In this document: one piece after another, positions 7,772 to 16,766 of the stretch
Position numbering within the stretch: the stretch's first letter is position 1
Layout of the letters: every line of letters starts with the position of its first letter
From: an uncultured beta proteobacterium
GTDB taxonomy: Bacteria > Pseudomonadota > Gammaproteobacteria > Burkholderiales > Burkholderiaceae_C
DNA length: 40,885 nucleotides
Assembly: GCA_903875275.1 (NCBI GenBank)
Contig: CAIQVX010000331.1
Location: forward strand, 1 to 40,885
Reading direction: 5' to 3'
Notes under the pieces: generated by a model
Seen by the model: only the letters and a program-made list of their open reading frames with translations
What the model was told of the DNA's origin: nothing
Databases searched by the model: none
Translations under genes and position numbers: made by a program

Positions 7772-8851
7772 ATGCGCGTCACCTTTTTATTGCCTTCTGA
7801 CAACCTGACCGGTGGCAACCGCGTCGTCGCCATTTACGCGCAGCAGTTGATGGCACGCGGTCACCAGGTGCTGGTCGTGACCTGTGCGCCGGACCGGCTG
7901 AGTTGGCGCGAAAAACTGCGAGCCGTCCTGAGGCGGAACTGGCAAGCGCTACGAAACGACGGCGCCGCGCAGCCGGGACACATCCAACTCTCCGGTGTGC
8001 CACACAAAATCCTTGAGCGACCGCGCGCGATCGAAGCCAGCGACGTGCCCGACGCCGACGTTATCGTCGCAACCTGGTGGGAAACAGCGGTGTGGATGCA
8101 CCGCATGCCGTCCACCAAAGGCCGCAAGGTGCATCTGATTCAGGGCTATGAGGTCTGGCTGGCGCCGCAGGCCACGGCCCAGGTGCAAGCTGCCTTGCGC
8201 CTGCCCAACTTGAAGATTGCCATCTCCTCCGACCTGAAGCACACGATCGAGGAACAAATCGGTGACCTCGGCATCACGGTCGTCCCCAATGCGGTGGATC
8301 TGACGCAATTCAATGCACCCTGGCGCAGCAAGCAGCAGACACCCACCGTTGGCTTCGTCTATGCGGTCGCCCACATCAAGGGTGCCGACATTTGCACGCG
8401 CGCCTGCGAACTGGCGCGGCTGCAAATCCCGCAACTCAAGGTCGTGGCTTTTGGCGCTGACCAGCCCAACGCCGAAGTGCCTGTGCCAAGTGGTACCGAG
8501 TTCTTTTACCGTCCCGCGCAAAGCGAGCTCAGGGACATCTACGCACGATGCGACGCATGGCTGTTCGGCTCGCGGCTGGACAGTTTTGGACTGCCGATAC
8601 TGGAGGCAATGGCCTGCCGCACGCCGGTGATCGCCGTTCCGATTGGCGCGGCAAGCGACTTGCTGGGCGATGGCACCGGCGTACTCGTGGCCAAGGAATC
8701 GCCCGAGGAAATGGCTGCGGCCATCGTGGCCCTGTGCCGCCAGTCTGCCGATGAATGGGAACGTGCCTCGGATCGCGCCTATCGCAAGGCGCACGGCTAT
8801 TCCTGGGATGATGCCGCCGATCGCCTGTTGACCGCACTGCAACAACACTGA
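7772..8851 (+). CDS. GT4-like glycosyltransferase
   Basis: This 359-residue GT-B protein starts MRVTFLLPSDNLTGGNRVV, with the glycine-rich acceptor loop of GT4 enzymes. Its C-terminal half shows GFVYAVAHIKGADI, a DIYARCDAWLFGSRLDSFGLP stretch (split here only by description) and LEAMACRTPVIAVPIGAASDLL. In the E-x7-E donor motif the first Glu appears as Asp (LDSFGLPILEAM), a conservative change. No membrane helix is seen. It begins 4 bases after the flippase stop and ends 5 bases before the next start, inside the plus-strand EPS operon. It probably adds one sugar to the repeat unit; which sugar cannot be told. Confidence 0.83.
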   Translation: MRVTFLLPSDNLTGGNRVVAIYAQQLMARGHQVLVVTCAPDRLSWREKLRAVLRRNWQALRNDGAAQPGHIQLSGVPHKILERPRAIEASDVPDADVIVATWWETAVWMHRMPSTKGRKVHLIQGYEVWLAPQATAQVQAALRLPNLKIAISSDLKHTIEEQIGDLGITVVPNAVDLTQFNAPWRSKQQTPTVGFVYAVAHIKGADICTRACELARLQIPQLKVVAFGADQPNAEVPVPSGTEFFYRPAQSELRDIYARCDAWLFGSRLDSFGLPILEAMACRTPVIAVPIGAASDLLGDGTGVLVAKESPEEMAAAIVALCRQSADEWERASDRAYRKAHGYSWDDAADRLLTALQQH

Positions 8852-8856
8852 CAACC

Positions 8857-10017
8857 ATGCCCTCCCAAGCTCACACCACGCAGGACAGGAACGACAGCGG
8901 CAAGTCATCCCGGACCCTGGGCACTTATCTGCCAACGCTCGACGGCTGGCGGACTGTCGCCATCGCCCTGGTACTGTTCTCGCATGCCTCGGACTCGATC
9001 CAGAATGCCATACAAACCGCCCTGTTTGCCCACACCGATGGCATGAAGAAGCTCGGCTTGTTGGGTGTTCAGCTGTTTTTCGGACTCAGCGGATTTCTGA
9101 TCACGAGCAAACTGATCGATGAAGAGAACCGTCACGGCAGGATCTCGCTGCCATCGTTCTACACACGCCGCGCCTTTCGGATTCTGCCGGCATCCCTCAT
9201 GTTCCTGGGCGTTGCTGGAGTGCTGGCGCTGTTCGGGGTGATCGACGTCAGTCTGGGGCGCTGGCTCAGCACGGTCCTGTTTGCCGCCAACTACACGCAG
9301 GCCGAATCCAGCTGGTATCTGGGTCACTTCTGGTCTCTGGCCGTCGAGGAGCACTTCTACTTCCTGTGGCCGGCCGCCTTTCTGCTGCTGGGGGTGAGCC
9401 AGAAGCGCATCCGTCTGGGCTTGGTCCTGGCGCTCTTGATTGCCCTGTGGCGCGCCATCGATTTCAGGTTTCAAGTCACGGGCTCAACCCCCGCTGTATT
9501 CTGGGGCCGCACCGACATTCAGGCCGATGGCATTCTTTGGGGTGTCCTGATTGCCCTGCTCTATGCCGAGCCGGTGTGGCGGCAGCGTCTGCAGCGCCTG
9601 CTTTCCTGGCCCTTGACCTGGCCATTGCTGCTTTGCCTGCTTTTCGGACTTGAGTTCATTCCGAAGCCGGACTGGAAACTGGACTTCATGCTGATGACCG
9701 TCAGGGCCATCGTCATTCCATTGCTGCTGCTTGGTACCGTGATTCACAACCAGGCGCCGGTCGGACGCCTGCTTGAGACCTCGGTCTTTCGCTGGCTCGG
9801 GCGTCTGTCGTACAGCCTGTATCTGTGGCAGCAGTTGTTTCTGGTCTGGAATGACAAACGTGTCCCCGGTCTGTCGTTCTTGCAGATTTTTCCCTACAAC
9901 CTGCTCGCCGTTCTCTGCTGTGCCACGCTGAGCATGCTGCTGATAGAGAATCCACTGATTGCCATCGGACACCGGATAGCCGGAAGAATCCAGCGACCAT
10001 CAAAGGTCAGTGCATAA
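8857..10017 (+). CDS. Membrane O-acyltransferase (acyltransferase 3, OafA/YrhL family)
   Basis: This 386-residue protein has about 10 hydrophobic helices. It has the family signatures YLPTLDGWRTVAIALVLFSH (the catalytic-type His lies in the first helix), LGVQLFFGLSGFLITSKL, the RRAFRILPA arginine motif and the FWSLAVEEHFYFLWP motif. Acyltransferase-3 proteins move acetyl or other acyl groups across the membrane onto sugars of polysaccharides. It is the last gene of the plus-strand unit that begins with the wza-like gene. Its stop is only 6 bases from the stop of the convergent polymerase gene. No SGNH domain is attached, unlike the acyltransferase at 21803. The acyl group and target are not determinable. 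Confidence 0.88.
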   Translation: MPSQAHTTQDRNDSGKSSRTLGTYLPTLDGWRTVAIALVLFSHASDSIQNAIQTALFAHTDGMKKLGLLGVQLFFGLSGFLITSKLIDEENRHGRISLPSFYTRRAFRILPASLMFLGVAGVLALFGVIDVSLGRWLSTVLFAANYTQAESSWYLGHFWSLAVEEHFYFLWPAAFLLLGVSQKRIRLGLVLALLIALWRAIDFRFQVTGSTPAVFWGRTDIQADGILWGVLIALLYAEPVWRQRLQRLLSWPLTWPLLLCLLFGLEFIPKPDWKLDFMLMTVRAIVIPLLLLGTVIHNQAPVGRLLETSVFRWLGRLSYSLYLWQQLFLVWNDKRVPGLSFLQIFPYNLLAVLCCATLSMLLIENPLIAIGHRIAGRIQRPSKVSA

Positions 10018-10023
10018 CAGCAC

Positions 10024-11412
10024 TTAGTACAGAACGCGCCTGAACGGCGCAGCAGCAAGCGCCGGAGCGGCGGCCTCGCCCTCCACCCGATCAGCGCCTG
10101 GCTTGCGATTCTTGATGCTTTCGCCCCAACCCAGCAGCAGGAATAGCATTGGCTCGGTTTGCGCTCCCATGTAAACGGTGGAGAAGGCAATAAAGCACAT
10201 CAAATAGATGCCTGAAAAAGTGAAGCCAATCGGCGCTTGCCCGGGTGCAGCCGCCAAGCCGAATTTGACCTGGGAAATGATGGCATAAACAAAGATGACG
10301 GCAAACATGGCTGGTGCCAACACGCCATGCTGCAAGGCCATCAGGAAGAAGGCGTTATCGACCGATTCCATGCCCTGAATCTTCGGCACAGTGGTCAAAC
10401 CCCAGCCGGTCCAGAATTTAGCCATCAAAAATTGCTGGTACTGCTCAATCATGACTTTGCGGTACAGCATAGTCTGCGCCTCGCCGCTGAGAATTTCACC
10501 CTCTTTCGGCGTGATGTACGCATCCAGTGCCGTCTGGCCGGCAATGCCCCCCACGAGGAAGACGGCAACGACGATAATCAGCCACTTTTTCCTATCCTTG
10601 GCGTTGCCCACCATGGTCAGAGTCGCGCCGGCAAAGGCACCTATCCAGGGGCCGCGTGAAATAGTCATCAAAGCCATCACGATCAACACAATCGAAATCT
10701 GGTATTTGAATTCCAGTGAAAATCGCTTCGACTGTTTCTGAATCCAGCCTAGCCATCCGGTCTGCGTCTGCTCCCAGACATCCTGCCAAGACAGCCAGCG
10801 ATGCAATCGATAGACTGCAACGATCATGATGCAAGCCAGAATCGGATGTTCGAAAGTACCGGCGGTGCGGGCAATCCCGTAGCGGATCGACACCGAACTG
10901 TAAGAGTTCGGAAACAGGGGCGACAACAACTGGTAAATCGGGCTGACCCAGAACTTCGCCTCATACAGGAATACCGGGAACAGCAATAGGAACATCAGCA
11001 CGAAGCGGCGTGCAGTCTCGACGTCCATGCGTCGGCTGTTGATGATGTAGCGACCCAGCAAAAAGGGACCAATGACCGAACTCACCATGTAATGTGCATA
11101 GTGCTGCGCATCCGAATAACCGCGTCCGAAAAAATCGGCGACGACGCGGATCAGCACATACATCAGCAACAGTGATTCCATTGGACCTATATGGATTTCC
11201 CTGAACTTGTCGCGGACCAGAACGAACAGAATGGGAAAAACCGCTGCCGACATGAAGTTGTAGTCCGCCGCCAGAGGAACATGAATCCAGAAAATGAAGG
11301 GGACGAGCAGAAAAAATGGTATCCAGACACGCAGGAAAGCAGCCTCCAGATCCTTCTTCACGATCACTATGATCGAGATAAGCATCGCGACGAAGACGCT
11401 GTATTCGGTCAT
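10024..11412 (-). CDS. Wzy-like O-antigen/EPS polymerase (O-antigen ligase superfamily)
   Basis: This 462-residue protein is very hydrophobic, with about 11-12 membrane helices and a large periplasmic loop around residues 270-350 (from the SRGPWIGAFAGA segment onward). That layout is characteristic of the Wzy_C/O-antigen ligase superfamily. In a locus with Wzx, Wzc and Wza homologues, the probable role is polymerisation of repeat units at the periplasmic face. Its ATG follows the stop of the wzc-like gene with no gap, so the two are co-translated. Sequence conservation in this family is low, so the call rests on topology, the SRGPWIG motif and context. The protein ends in a soluble charged tail. 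WaaL-type ligase is the alternative, but no LPS-core genes are present. Confidence 0.8.
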   Translation of the reverse strand: MTEYSVFVAMLISIIVIVKKDLEAAFLRVWIPFFLLVPFIFWIHVPLAADYNFMSAAVFPILFVLVRDKFREIHIGPMESLLLMYVLIRVVADFFGRGYSDAQHYAHYMVSSVIGPFLLGRYIINSRRMDVETARRFVLMFLLLFPVFLYEAKFWVSPIYQLLSPLFPNSYSSVSIRYGIARTAGTFEHPILACIMIVAVYRLHRWLSWQDVWEQTQTGWLGWIQKQSKRFSLEFKYQISIVLIVMALMTISRGPWIGAFAGATLTMVGNAKDRKKWLIIVVAVFLVGGIAGQTALDAYITPKEGEILSGEAQTMLYRKVMIEQYQQFLMAKFWTGWGLTTVPKIQGMESVDNAFFLMALQHGVLAPAMFAVIFVYAIISQVKFGLAAAPGQAPIGFTFSGIYLMCFIAFSTVYMGAQTEPMLFLLLGWGESIKNRKPGADRVEGEAAAPALAAAPFRRVLY

Positions 11413-13551
11413 CTATCGGTTGCGCTTTTGCACCCAGCGAACCCGCAGCAATTCCAGCTGCAACCTCAAGTTTGACAAACTCATGAATCGGCCGAATCGT
11501 TCCTTGGTGAGCATCTCGATCATTAGTTCCTTCATGTAACCACCCTGCTGGAACACGGGAATATCGCTCACGAAAAGCCCCACAGCCTCCGGGTCCAGTT
11601 TTTCCAGCAGTCGCTTGGCACGTGTCACTTCACCCTTGCTTACCGATTGTGCTTCGAGCACCATAAAGACCTGTCCCAATGCGTCAATCAGCAGCTCCGC
11701 GTCCGCGCTAAGCAAGACCGGAGGCAAGTCGATCAGGACAAAATCATACTGCTGCGACCACTGGCTGACTGCCTGTTTGAACAGGTCAAGCCTTTGCACA
11801 CCCCCTGAAAGCTGGCTGCCAAAGCCAATCGCCTCCAGATCTTGCCCGTGATGAACAATGGTTTGCCCAATATCTTCCACCGCGACTTGCCCTGCCAGAT
11901 AGTCCGATAGACTCGGACCTTGTGCATCAAAAACGGGACTGGGAGAAAAGCTGTTGGCATCCAGCACCAAGACACGCAGACCCAGTTGCCGTACAACAAC
12001 CGCAGTATCAAGAATGACGGCTGTTGCACTGCCAACCGTCTTGACCGAGGTGAACGCAAATACATTTTTCCCGGATCGCGTCCGGTTGCGCATCAAGGTC
12101 GAAGCGAAACGTCGGGTCTGCTCCTTGGCAAAAATCTGGGAAGCGAGGTCATGACCATCCAACTGCCACCCTGCAGCTGGAATGCCCATCAGTTTCTCAG
12201 CATCATTGACGGTGTAAATACGTCGGTCCACCATGTCCAGGATGATGGCTGCGGCCAGGGCCGCGACGCAAGCTGCCATCAGCAGACCCAGTAGCAATTT
12301 TGTCTTCCCGACGCCCATCGGCATCTCGGCCGGCATGGCTGGCGTGACCAATCGCACAAACCCGATGGCACCAGTCTCGTTTTGCAGATAATTAAGCCGA
12401 TCCCTTACTTCTTTTTGCTCCTGCTCACGCTTGCGAATGTCGCCGGTGATGCGCATCGCTTTCTGGAAATTTCTGGCGTAATCTGCGGCTCGCCCTTCAA
12501 TTTTTTTGAGATTGGCCTCAATCTCCGACTCCACCTGCTTGTTCTGCCGCACTGATGCCGTCAGGCGTGTCTTGACATTGTCAAATGCCGCCTGCTCAAA
12601 TTCCGCTTCCTTGCTTTGCAGACGCTTGTTGATGGCGTCATATTCCGCCAGCGCCGGCTTTCTGGCGGGATGCTTGTCCTCCAACCCGGCCGTCGTTCGT
12701 CCGAGCTCTTCGGATCGCTTGACGACTTCGTTACGCAAAGCCTGCAATCCGTTGTCGGTCAGTCGCATTTCCATGATCGAACGTCCGACCGAGGTTGGTG
12801 TTTCGCGCTGCGCCAGGAACGCTTGCAGCGTCGCTTCGGCGTGCACCCGCTCTATCGAGGCCCCAGTAAATTTCTCTCGCGCCTGGGACAACATGCTGTC
12901 GTAGGGATTGATGACATTGTCGCCAAAGGTGGTCAGTCCAAGCTGCTCGGAGAGTTGCACACGCTGTCCTTCAAGTTGCACAATTTCGTTCTGCAACCTC
13001 CTGGAATTAGCCTCCAATGCATCCACTCTTTCGACCGATCCAAATATCTGCTCGCTCTTGGTCGTTTCCAAAAATGACGTGGTGATGGCGTTGACGATAT
13101 CGGCCAACGTTCCCTTCTTGTCACCTTCCAGGACGATACGAACCATATAGGTGTCCGGAACGGCGCGCACGGAAACCTGCTTTTGCAGAAACTCAATGTA
13201 CTTTCGCTCGGTCATTGCCCCCGGTTGAACGTCGACCTTGGCGTCTCGCAACTTCTTCAGAGCGCGCTGCACGACATCGTAACGTTTGACTGTGGTCGAC
13301 AAATGATTGACAAACTCGCGGTATTGCGAGTTGGACTGCAGTTCGACTTCCTTGTCGGACGAAAGCGTCTTCATGTAGTTGGGGGAAACCTGAAACACCG
13401 ACTCGGCGCTGTAGTAGCTTTGCCCCTTGATCCACACCAGCGGGAGACCCGCTAACAGCACGACCAGCCAGATCGCGATGCTGATCCGGTAATGATTGCG
13501 CAGGCTGCGCATCGGGTTGATGCCGCGTCCTGGCAGTTGACTCGTATCCAT
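11413..13551 (-). CDS. Wzc-like polysaccharide co-polymerase with degenerate BY-kinase domain
   Basis: The 712-residue protein has a Wzz-type N-terminal half: TM1 about 24-42, a periplasmic coiled-coil-rich region about 45-410, and TM2 near 425-445 preceded by a Pro/Met-rich stretch. The cytoplasmic C-terminal domain has the fold of a bacterial tyrosine kinase, but the Walker A loop is lost. Where a GEGKS/T P-loop is expected, residues 501-510 read TSVKTVGSAT, with no Lys. Walker A' (VLVLDAN, 527-533) and Walker B (FVLIDLPPV, 604-612) persist. There is no C-terminal tyrosine cluster, and no low-molecular-weight phosphatase (wzb) gene exists in the window. It probably sets chain length and bridges to the Wza-like channel without autophosphorylation cycles. 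It is divergent from the 13700 transferase and immediately upstream of the polymerase gene. Confidence 0.9.
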   Translation of the reverse strand: MDTSQLPGRGINPMRSLRNHYRISIAIWLVVLLAGLPLVWIKGQSYYSAESVFQVSPNYMKTLSSDKEVELQSNSQYREFVNHLSTTVKRYDVVQRALKKLRDAKVDVQPGAMTERKYIEFLQKQVSVRAVPDTYMVRIVLEGDKKGTLADIVNAITTSFLETTKSEQIFGSVERVDALEANSRRLQNEIVQLEGQRVQLSEQLGLTTFGDNVINPYDSMLSQAREKFTGASIERVHAEATLQAFLAQRETPTSVGRSIMEMRLTDNGLQALRNEVVKRSEELGRTTAGLEDKHPARKPALAEYDAINKRLQSKEAEFEQAAFDNVKTRLTASVRQNKQVESEIEANLKKIEGRAADYARNFQKAMRITGDIRKREQEQKEVRDRLNYLQNETGAIGFVRLVTPAMPAEMPMGVGKTKLLLGLLMAACVAALAAAIILDMVDRRIYTVNDAEKLMGIPAAGWQLDGHDLASQIFAKEQTRRFASTLMRNRTRSGKNVFAFTSVKTVGSATAVILDTAVVVRQLGLRVLVLDANSFSPSPVFDAQGPSLSDYLAGQVAVEDIGQTIVHHGQDLEAIGFGSQLSGGVQRLDLFKQAVSQWSQQYDFVLIDLPPVLLSADAELLIDALGQVFMVLEAQSVSKGEVTRAKRLLEKLDPEAVGLFVSDIPVFQQGGYMKELMIEMLTKERFGRFMSLSNLRLQLELLRVRWVQKRNR

Positions 13552-13620
13552 CTTGACTTGGTTGGCTCTGTGTAAATGCCCTGGGAAGCAAACGCGGAAG
13601 CACTGATGCCAGCGTTAAGG

Positions 13621-13639
13621 TGCAGTCTATTACACTGCA
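13621..13639. promoter_or_regulatory. Dyad TGCAGT-N7-ACTGCA in divergent promoter region
   Basis: The 148-base space between the wzc-like start (13551, minus) and the transferase start (13700, plus) must hold both promoters. It contains a perfect 6-bp inverted repeat with a 7-base centre, the layout of an operator for a dimeric regulator. No convincing -35/-10 pair is visible for either direction. Function is inferred from position and symmetry only. Confidence 0.3.
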
Positions 13640-13699
13640 GGCAGCGCCAGCGAGTGTTACCAGAGTGTGGCGTTGTGCAATTACAGCCTAGACCCAACC

Positions 13700-14893
13700 A
13701 TGATTGAACTTCTGCTGACCCTGGCGATCATCCCGGTCATGCTGCCGGCTCTGTCCTTGCTGATTTTGACTTTAGCCGCTTTGGCGCAGAGCCGCTCCAG
13801 CGCGCCTGATCTGGACCGTGACAGCGCCGTGGCACTGCGGGTGACGGTTCTGGTGCCGGCGCACAACGAGTCCATTCACATCATTCCGACAATTCAATGC
13901 CTGAAGCGCGAATTGGGTCCGACGGACCGGCTGCTGGTGATCGCCGACAACTGCGTGGACGATACAGCAGCGCTGGCCCGCGCTGCCGGTGCAGAGGTGA
14001 TTGAACGCAGCCATGCAGATCTTCGCGGCAAAGGATACGCGCTCGCTTTCGGCGTCGACCACCTGCGCAACAATCCGCCCGACGTGGTGCTGGTGGTTGA
14101 CGCAGACTGCGTCGTCTCTGAAGGTGCTGTTGCCCGTATTGCGCAGCGCTGTCAGGCCAGCGGAAAGCCGGTGCAGATGCTCAACCTGATGAGCGCCGGA
14201 CCTGGCGCGAGTCTGAAAATCCGGGTGCTGGAATTTGCCATGCTGATGAAGAATCTGGTGCGTCCCCTCGGGTCGTTCCGGCTGGGCCATGCCTGTCACC
14301 TGATGGGTACAGGCATGGCCCTGCCCTGGTCACTGATGTCCACCGCCAGACTGGCGACCGGCCACATCACGGAGGACATGAAACTGGGGGTGGATCTGGC
14401 GATAGCGGGTTACGCACCGCAGTTCCTGCCAGACGTGAGGGTCAGCAGTTCCTTCCCGCTTGACACCGGCGCTGCCAAGGTGCAGAAGTCGCGCTGGGAA
14501 CACGGTCACCTGGCAACCCTGACCGAAGAGTTGCCTGGTTTGGCCCGTGCTGCCCTGCGCTCTGGCAACCCGGCCCTGATCGTGATGACCATGGACCTGC
14601 TGATTCCGCCGGTGGCCCTGTATTTTCTGGTGCTGGCCGTCACCGTGCTGAGCACCTTCTTGGCCGCCGCTTTGTGGCCGGTGTGGCATGCGGCGGCCGT
14701 TCTTGTCAGTCTGGCTGCGGCTTGTTTTGGGCTGGCCATCGGTCTGGCGTGGTTTGAATTTGGCCGCCATCTGCTGAGCGCGCGTGAGCTGCTGGGCACG
14801 CCACTGTACGCGCTGTGGAAGGTGCCGGTGTACCTGGCCTACTTCCTGAAGAAGCGCTCGGGTTGGGTCCGCACCAAGCGGGACTCGGAATAG
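13700..14893 (+). CDS. Membrane-bound family 2 glycosyltransferase (processive-synthase-like motifs)
   Basis: The product is 397 residues from the ATG at 13700. A GTG 33 bases upstream is in frame but would add residues before the first membrane helix with no better ribosome site. After an N-terminal helix it shows VTVLVPAHNES, IADNCVDDTAALA, VDADCVVS (DxD-like), then TED at ITEDMKLG and a Q-x-x-R-W-like motif (QKSRWEHGHLA). Helices at about 300-320, 325-345 and a final membrane region follow. D, DxD, TED and QxxRW are the signature of BcsA/HasA-type GT2 enzymes, though here the number of helices is modest. It could be a repeat-unit transferase or a small synthase; the surrounding Wzx/Wzy system favours the first. 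The GT25 gene follows after 30 bases. Confidence 0.82.
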   Translation: MIELLLTLAIIPVMLPALSLLILTLAALAQSRSSAPDLDRDSAVALRVTVLVPAHNESIHIIPTIQCLKRELGPTDRLLVIADNCVDDTAALARAAGAEVIERSHADLRGKGYALAFGVDHLRNNPPDVVLVVDADCVVSEGAVARIAQRCQASGKPVQMLNLMSAGPGASLKIRVLEFAMLMKNLVRPLGSFRLGHACHLMGTGMALPWSLMSTARLATGHITEDMKLGVDLAIAGYAPQFLPDVRVSSSFPLDTGAAKVQKSRWEHGHLATLTEELPGLARAALRSGNPALIVMTMDLLIPPVALYFLVLAVTVLSTFLAAALWPVWHAAAVLVSLAAACFGLAIGLAWFEFGRHLLSARELLGTPLYALWKVPVYLAYFLKKRSGWVRTKRDSE

Positions 14894-14923
14894 AGCCGCT
14901 CTGCCGTTTGCCGGGATGCCCCG

Positions 14924-15649
14924 ATGAAGCACGAGATCAATACCTTCTTCGGACAAGTGCATGTCATCAACCTGCGCTCAAGAGCCGATCGCCGCGCCGA
15001 AATGCTGGCCCAGCTCAAATCTATCGGCCTGAGCTTTGATTCACCCCGGCTAAGACTTTTTGAGGCCAGCAAACCGCTGGAAAGCGCCGGATTTCCAACC
15101 CTCGGGGCGCGGGGTTGCTTCATGAGTCACCTGACTGTGCTGCGACGTGCACTCAAAGACAACGCGTGCTCGGTGCTGATTCTTGAAGATGACCTGAATT
15201 TTTGTGAGGGCTTCCGTTCAAAGTTCGATGCGCTGTCGCAAACGTTGCGAACCCTCGATTGGGGCATGTTCTATGGCGTCTACCGGTTGGTAGATCCGAT
15301 TGTTGATTCCGGCACAGTGGTGACCCGTATCGATCCTCAGCAGCCCATCGTGACAACAGCCTTTGTGGCGGTGAACGGTCAGCACATTGCAGCACTGGTC
15401 GATTACCTCGACGCCATGCTCCAACGCGCACCGGGCGACCCAGAGGGTGGACCCATGCACGTTGATGGTGCCTACTGCTGGTTCCGGCAATCCCATCCCG
15501 AGGTATCCACCTGGCTCGCCACACCGCCACTGGGCTTTCAGCGTTCATCGAGAACCGACGTCCACGCACTGCGCTGGTTCGACCGGATCTCAGTCTCTGC
15601 CTGGCTTGCCTCCCTGGCGCGACGCTGGCGCAACCGGATGCGGCGTTGA
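14924..15649 (+). CDS. Family 25 glycosyltransferase (LgtB/LPS-biosynthesis type)
   Basis: The 241-residue protein begins with VHVINLRSRADRRAEMLAQL, the opening of GT25 enzymes. It contains GARGCFMSHLTVLRRAL and the acidic donor/metal motif VLILEDDLNF (about 84-93), then a V-x-G-A-Y-like segment near the end (HVDGAYCWF). GT25 members such as LgtB and LgtE add galactose to lipooligosaccharide. Here the context suggests transfer to the EPS unit or a side chain. It is the second gene of a two-gene plus-strand unit. It ends convergently, 91 bases before the stop of the minus-strand transferase. That gap shows no clear gene or strong hairpin. The family is secure; the donor is unknown. Confidence 0.85.
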   Translation: MKHEINTFFGQVHVINLRSRADRRAEMLAQLKSIGLSFDSPRLRLFEASKPLESAGFPTLGARGCFMSHLTVLRRALKDNACSVLILEDDLNFCEGFRSKFDALSQTLRTLDWGMFYGVYRLVDPIVDSGTVVTRIDPQQPIVTTAFVAVNGQHIAALVDYLDAMLQRAPGDPEGGPMHVDGAYCWFRQSHPEVSTWLATPPLGFQRSSRTDVHALRWFDRISVSAWLASLARRWRNRMRR

Positions 15650-15740
15650 GTTTCAGCTTGGGGCGTTCGTCAATGAATGGCCAACGTGGCGAACCAACCC
15701 TGTTCGAGGCATGGCTGCTCAGTATTCCTTCCGCAATAGA

Positions 15741-16766
15741 TCAACTGGCTGCGCCGGGATGTGGCGTCAGAGCCGGTGCCAGCGCGCGATTCTTGCGGTG
15801 CAGAACGCTATGGCGCCAGAGGTCTGACAGGTAGTGTGGAACCAACTGGTGTCGTCGGCCCTGCAACAGGAGTTTGAACTTGCCCAGACTGCCTGCTGCG
15901 AGGACGAGCAGGTCGATGAGGCAGGCCTGGGCCAAGCCGCAAGTCAGCAGAAAGTAGCGCCGCCGCGACTCGAACCAATAGTCCGGAAGGCGTTTGGGCG
16001 CGGCATCGCGCTCAGTCAACTTGGTGCTCTGGCCAGCAATGTGAATGACGCGGCTCGCCGGCACGTACCAGGTCTGAAAGCCGCCTCGCAGCGCGCGCCA
16101 GCAGAACTCGGTCTCCTCAAAGTACAGGAAGAAGCGCTCGTCCATGCCGCCGATGGCATCGAGCATGGAGCGACGCAGCATCATTGAAGCGCCCGCACAC
16201 CAGTCGATCTGCTGCTCCGATGGATCCATCACACGCGCCACCGTCCAGCGCTGCAACAGGCGCGTCACCGGCCCCCAACCCAGGGCCGAATCCAGTTCGC
16301 TCCAGACCGAGCCAAAGCGAAAGGCCATCGGCCAGTCACTGCCATCGCCGTTTTCAAAACTGCTGCCGGCAATGCCGGCCGCCGGTGTGCGCTCCATGAA
16401 GGAGACCAGTTCGCGGACCGCACCAGGCTTGACCCGGGTGTCCGGATTGAGCATATGCAGGTAATCCGGATTACAGCGCCGAACCGCATGCATGAAGCCA
16501 AGGTTGTTGCCGTAAGCAAAGCCGCCGTTACGCGGCGCCAGTACCACCTCGACCCAGTCGCTCCAGCCCTCGCGCTGTACTGCCTCGGCAATCACAGGGT
16601 AATCGCCCGAAGCGTTGTCGATCACGACCACGCTGAGCTCAATCGAAGGATGTCGGCGCTCGGGCAACAAGGAGTGCAGGCATTCAACGGTTAGCGCCGC
16701 CGAGCGATAGCTCACGATGACAACGGCAACGCGACGCGGCAGGTTGGTGGATTCAAACTGCATCAT
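15741..16766 (-). CDS. Family 2 glycosyltransferase, WbbL-like (rhamnosyltransferase type)
   Basis: Read from the ATG at 16766, which overlaps the upstream stop as ATGA, the product is 341 residues. An upstream in-frame ATG at 16796 lies inside the neighbouring gene, and another ATG sits at 16763. It shows VAVVIVSYRSA, SVVVIDNASGD, a GGFAYGNNLGF acceptor loop, the LNPDTRV metal motif (about 105-111) and the FFLYFEETEFCWRA block typical of WbbL-type GT2 enzymes, many of which add rhamnose. No strong helix is seen, apart from a moderately hydrophobic patch near residue 290. It is co-transcribed downstream of the FkbH-PCP-thioesterase gene, so the two may modify the same sugar. Rhamnose as donor is only an analogy. 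Confidence 0.83.
   Translation of the reverse strand: MMQFESTNLPRRVAVVIVSYRSAALTVECLHSLLPERRHPSIELSVVVIDNASGDYPVIAEAVQREGWSDWVEVVLAPRNGGFAYGNNLGFMHAVRRCNPDYLHMLNPDTRVKPGAVRELVSFMERTPAAGIAGSSFENGDGSDWPMAFRFGSVWSELDSALGWGPVTRLLQRWTVARVMDPSEQQIDWCAGASMMLRRSMLDAIGGMDERFFLYFEETEFCWRALRGGFQTWYVPASRVIHIAGQSTKLTERDAAPKRLPDYWFESRRRYFLLTCGLAQACLIDLLVLAAGSLGKFKLLLQGRRHQLVPHYLSDLWRHSVLHRKNRALAPALTPHPGAAS

Noticed and set aside
6247-7833. 528-aa minus-strand frame opposite the flippase gene
   Set aside because: Its Gln/His/Arg-rich translation is typical of an antisense shadow of a high-GC membrane-protein gene.
13552-13666. Sigma-54 promoter between wzc and the glycosyltransferase
   Set aside because: A TTGGC and a later GC are present but 12 bases apart instead of 10, so the GG-N10-GC rule fails.
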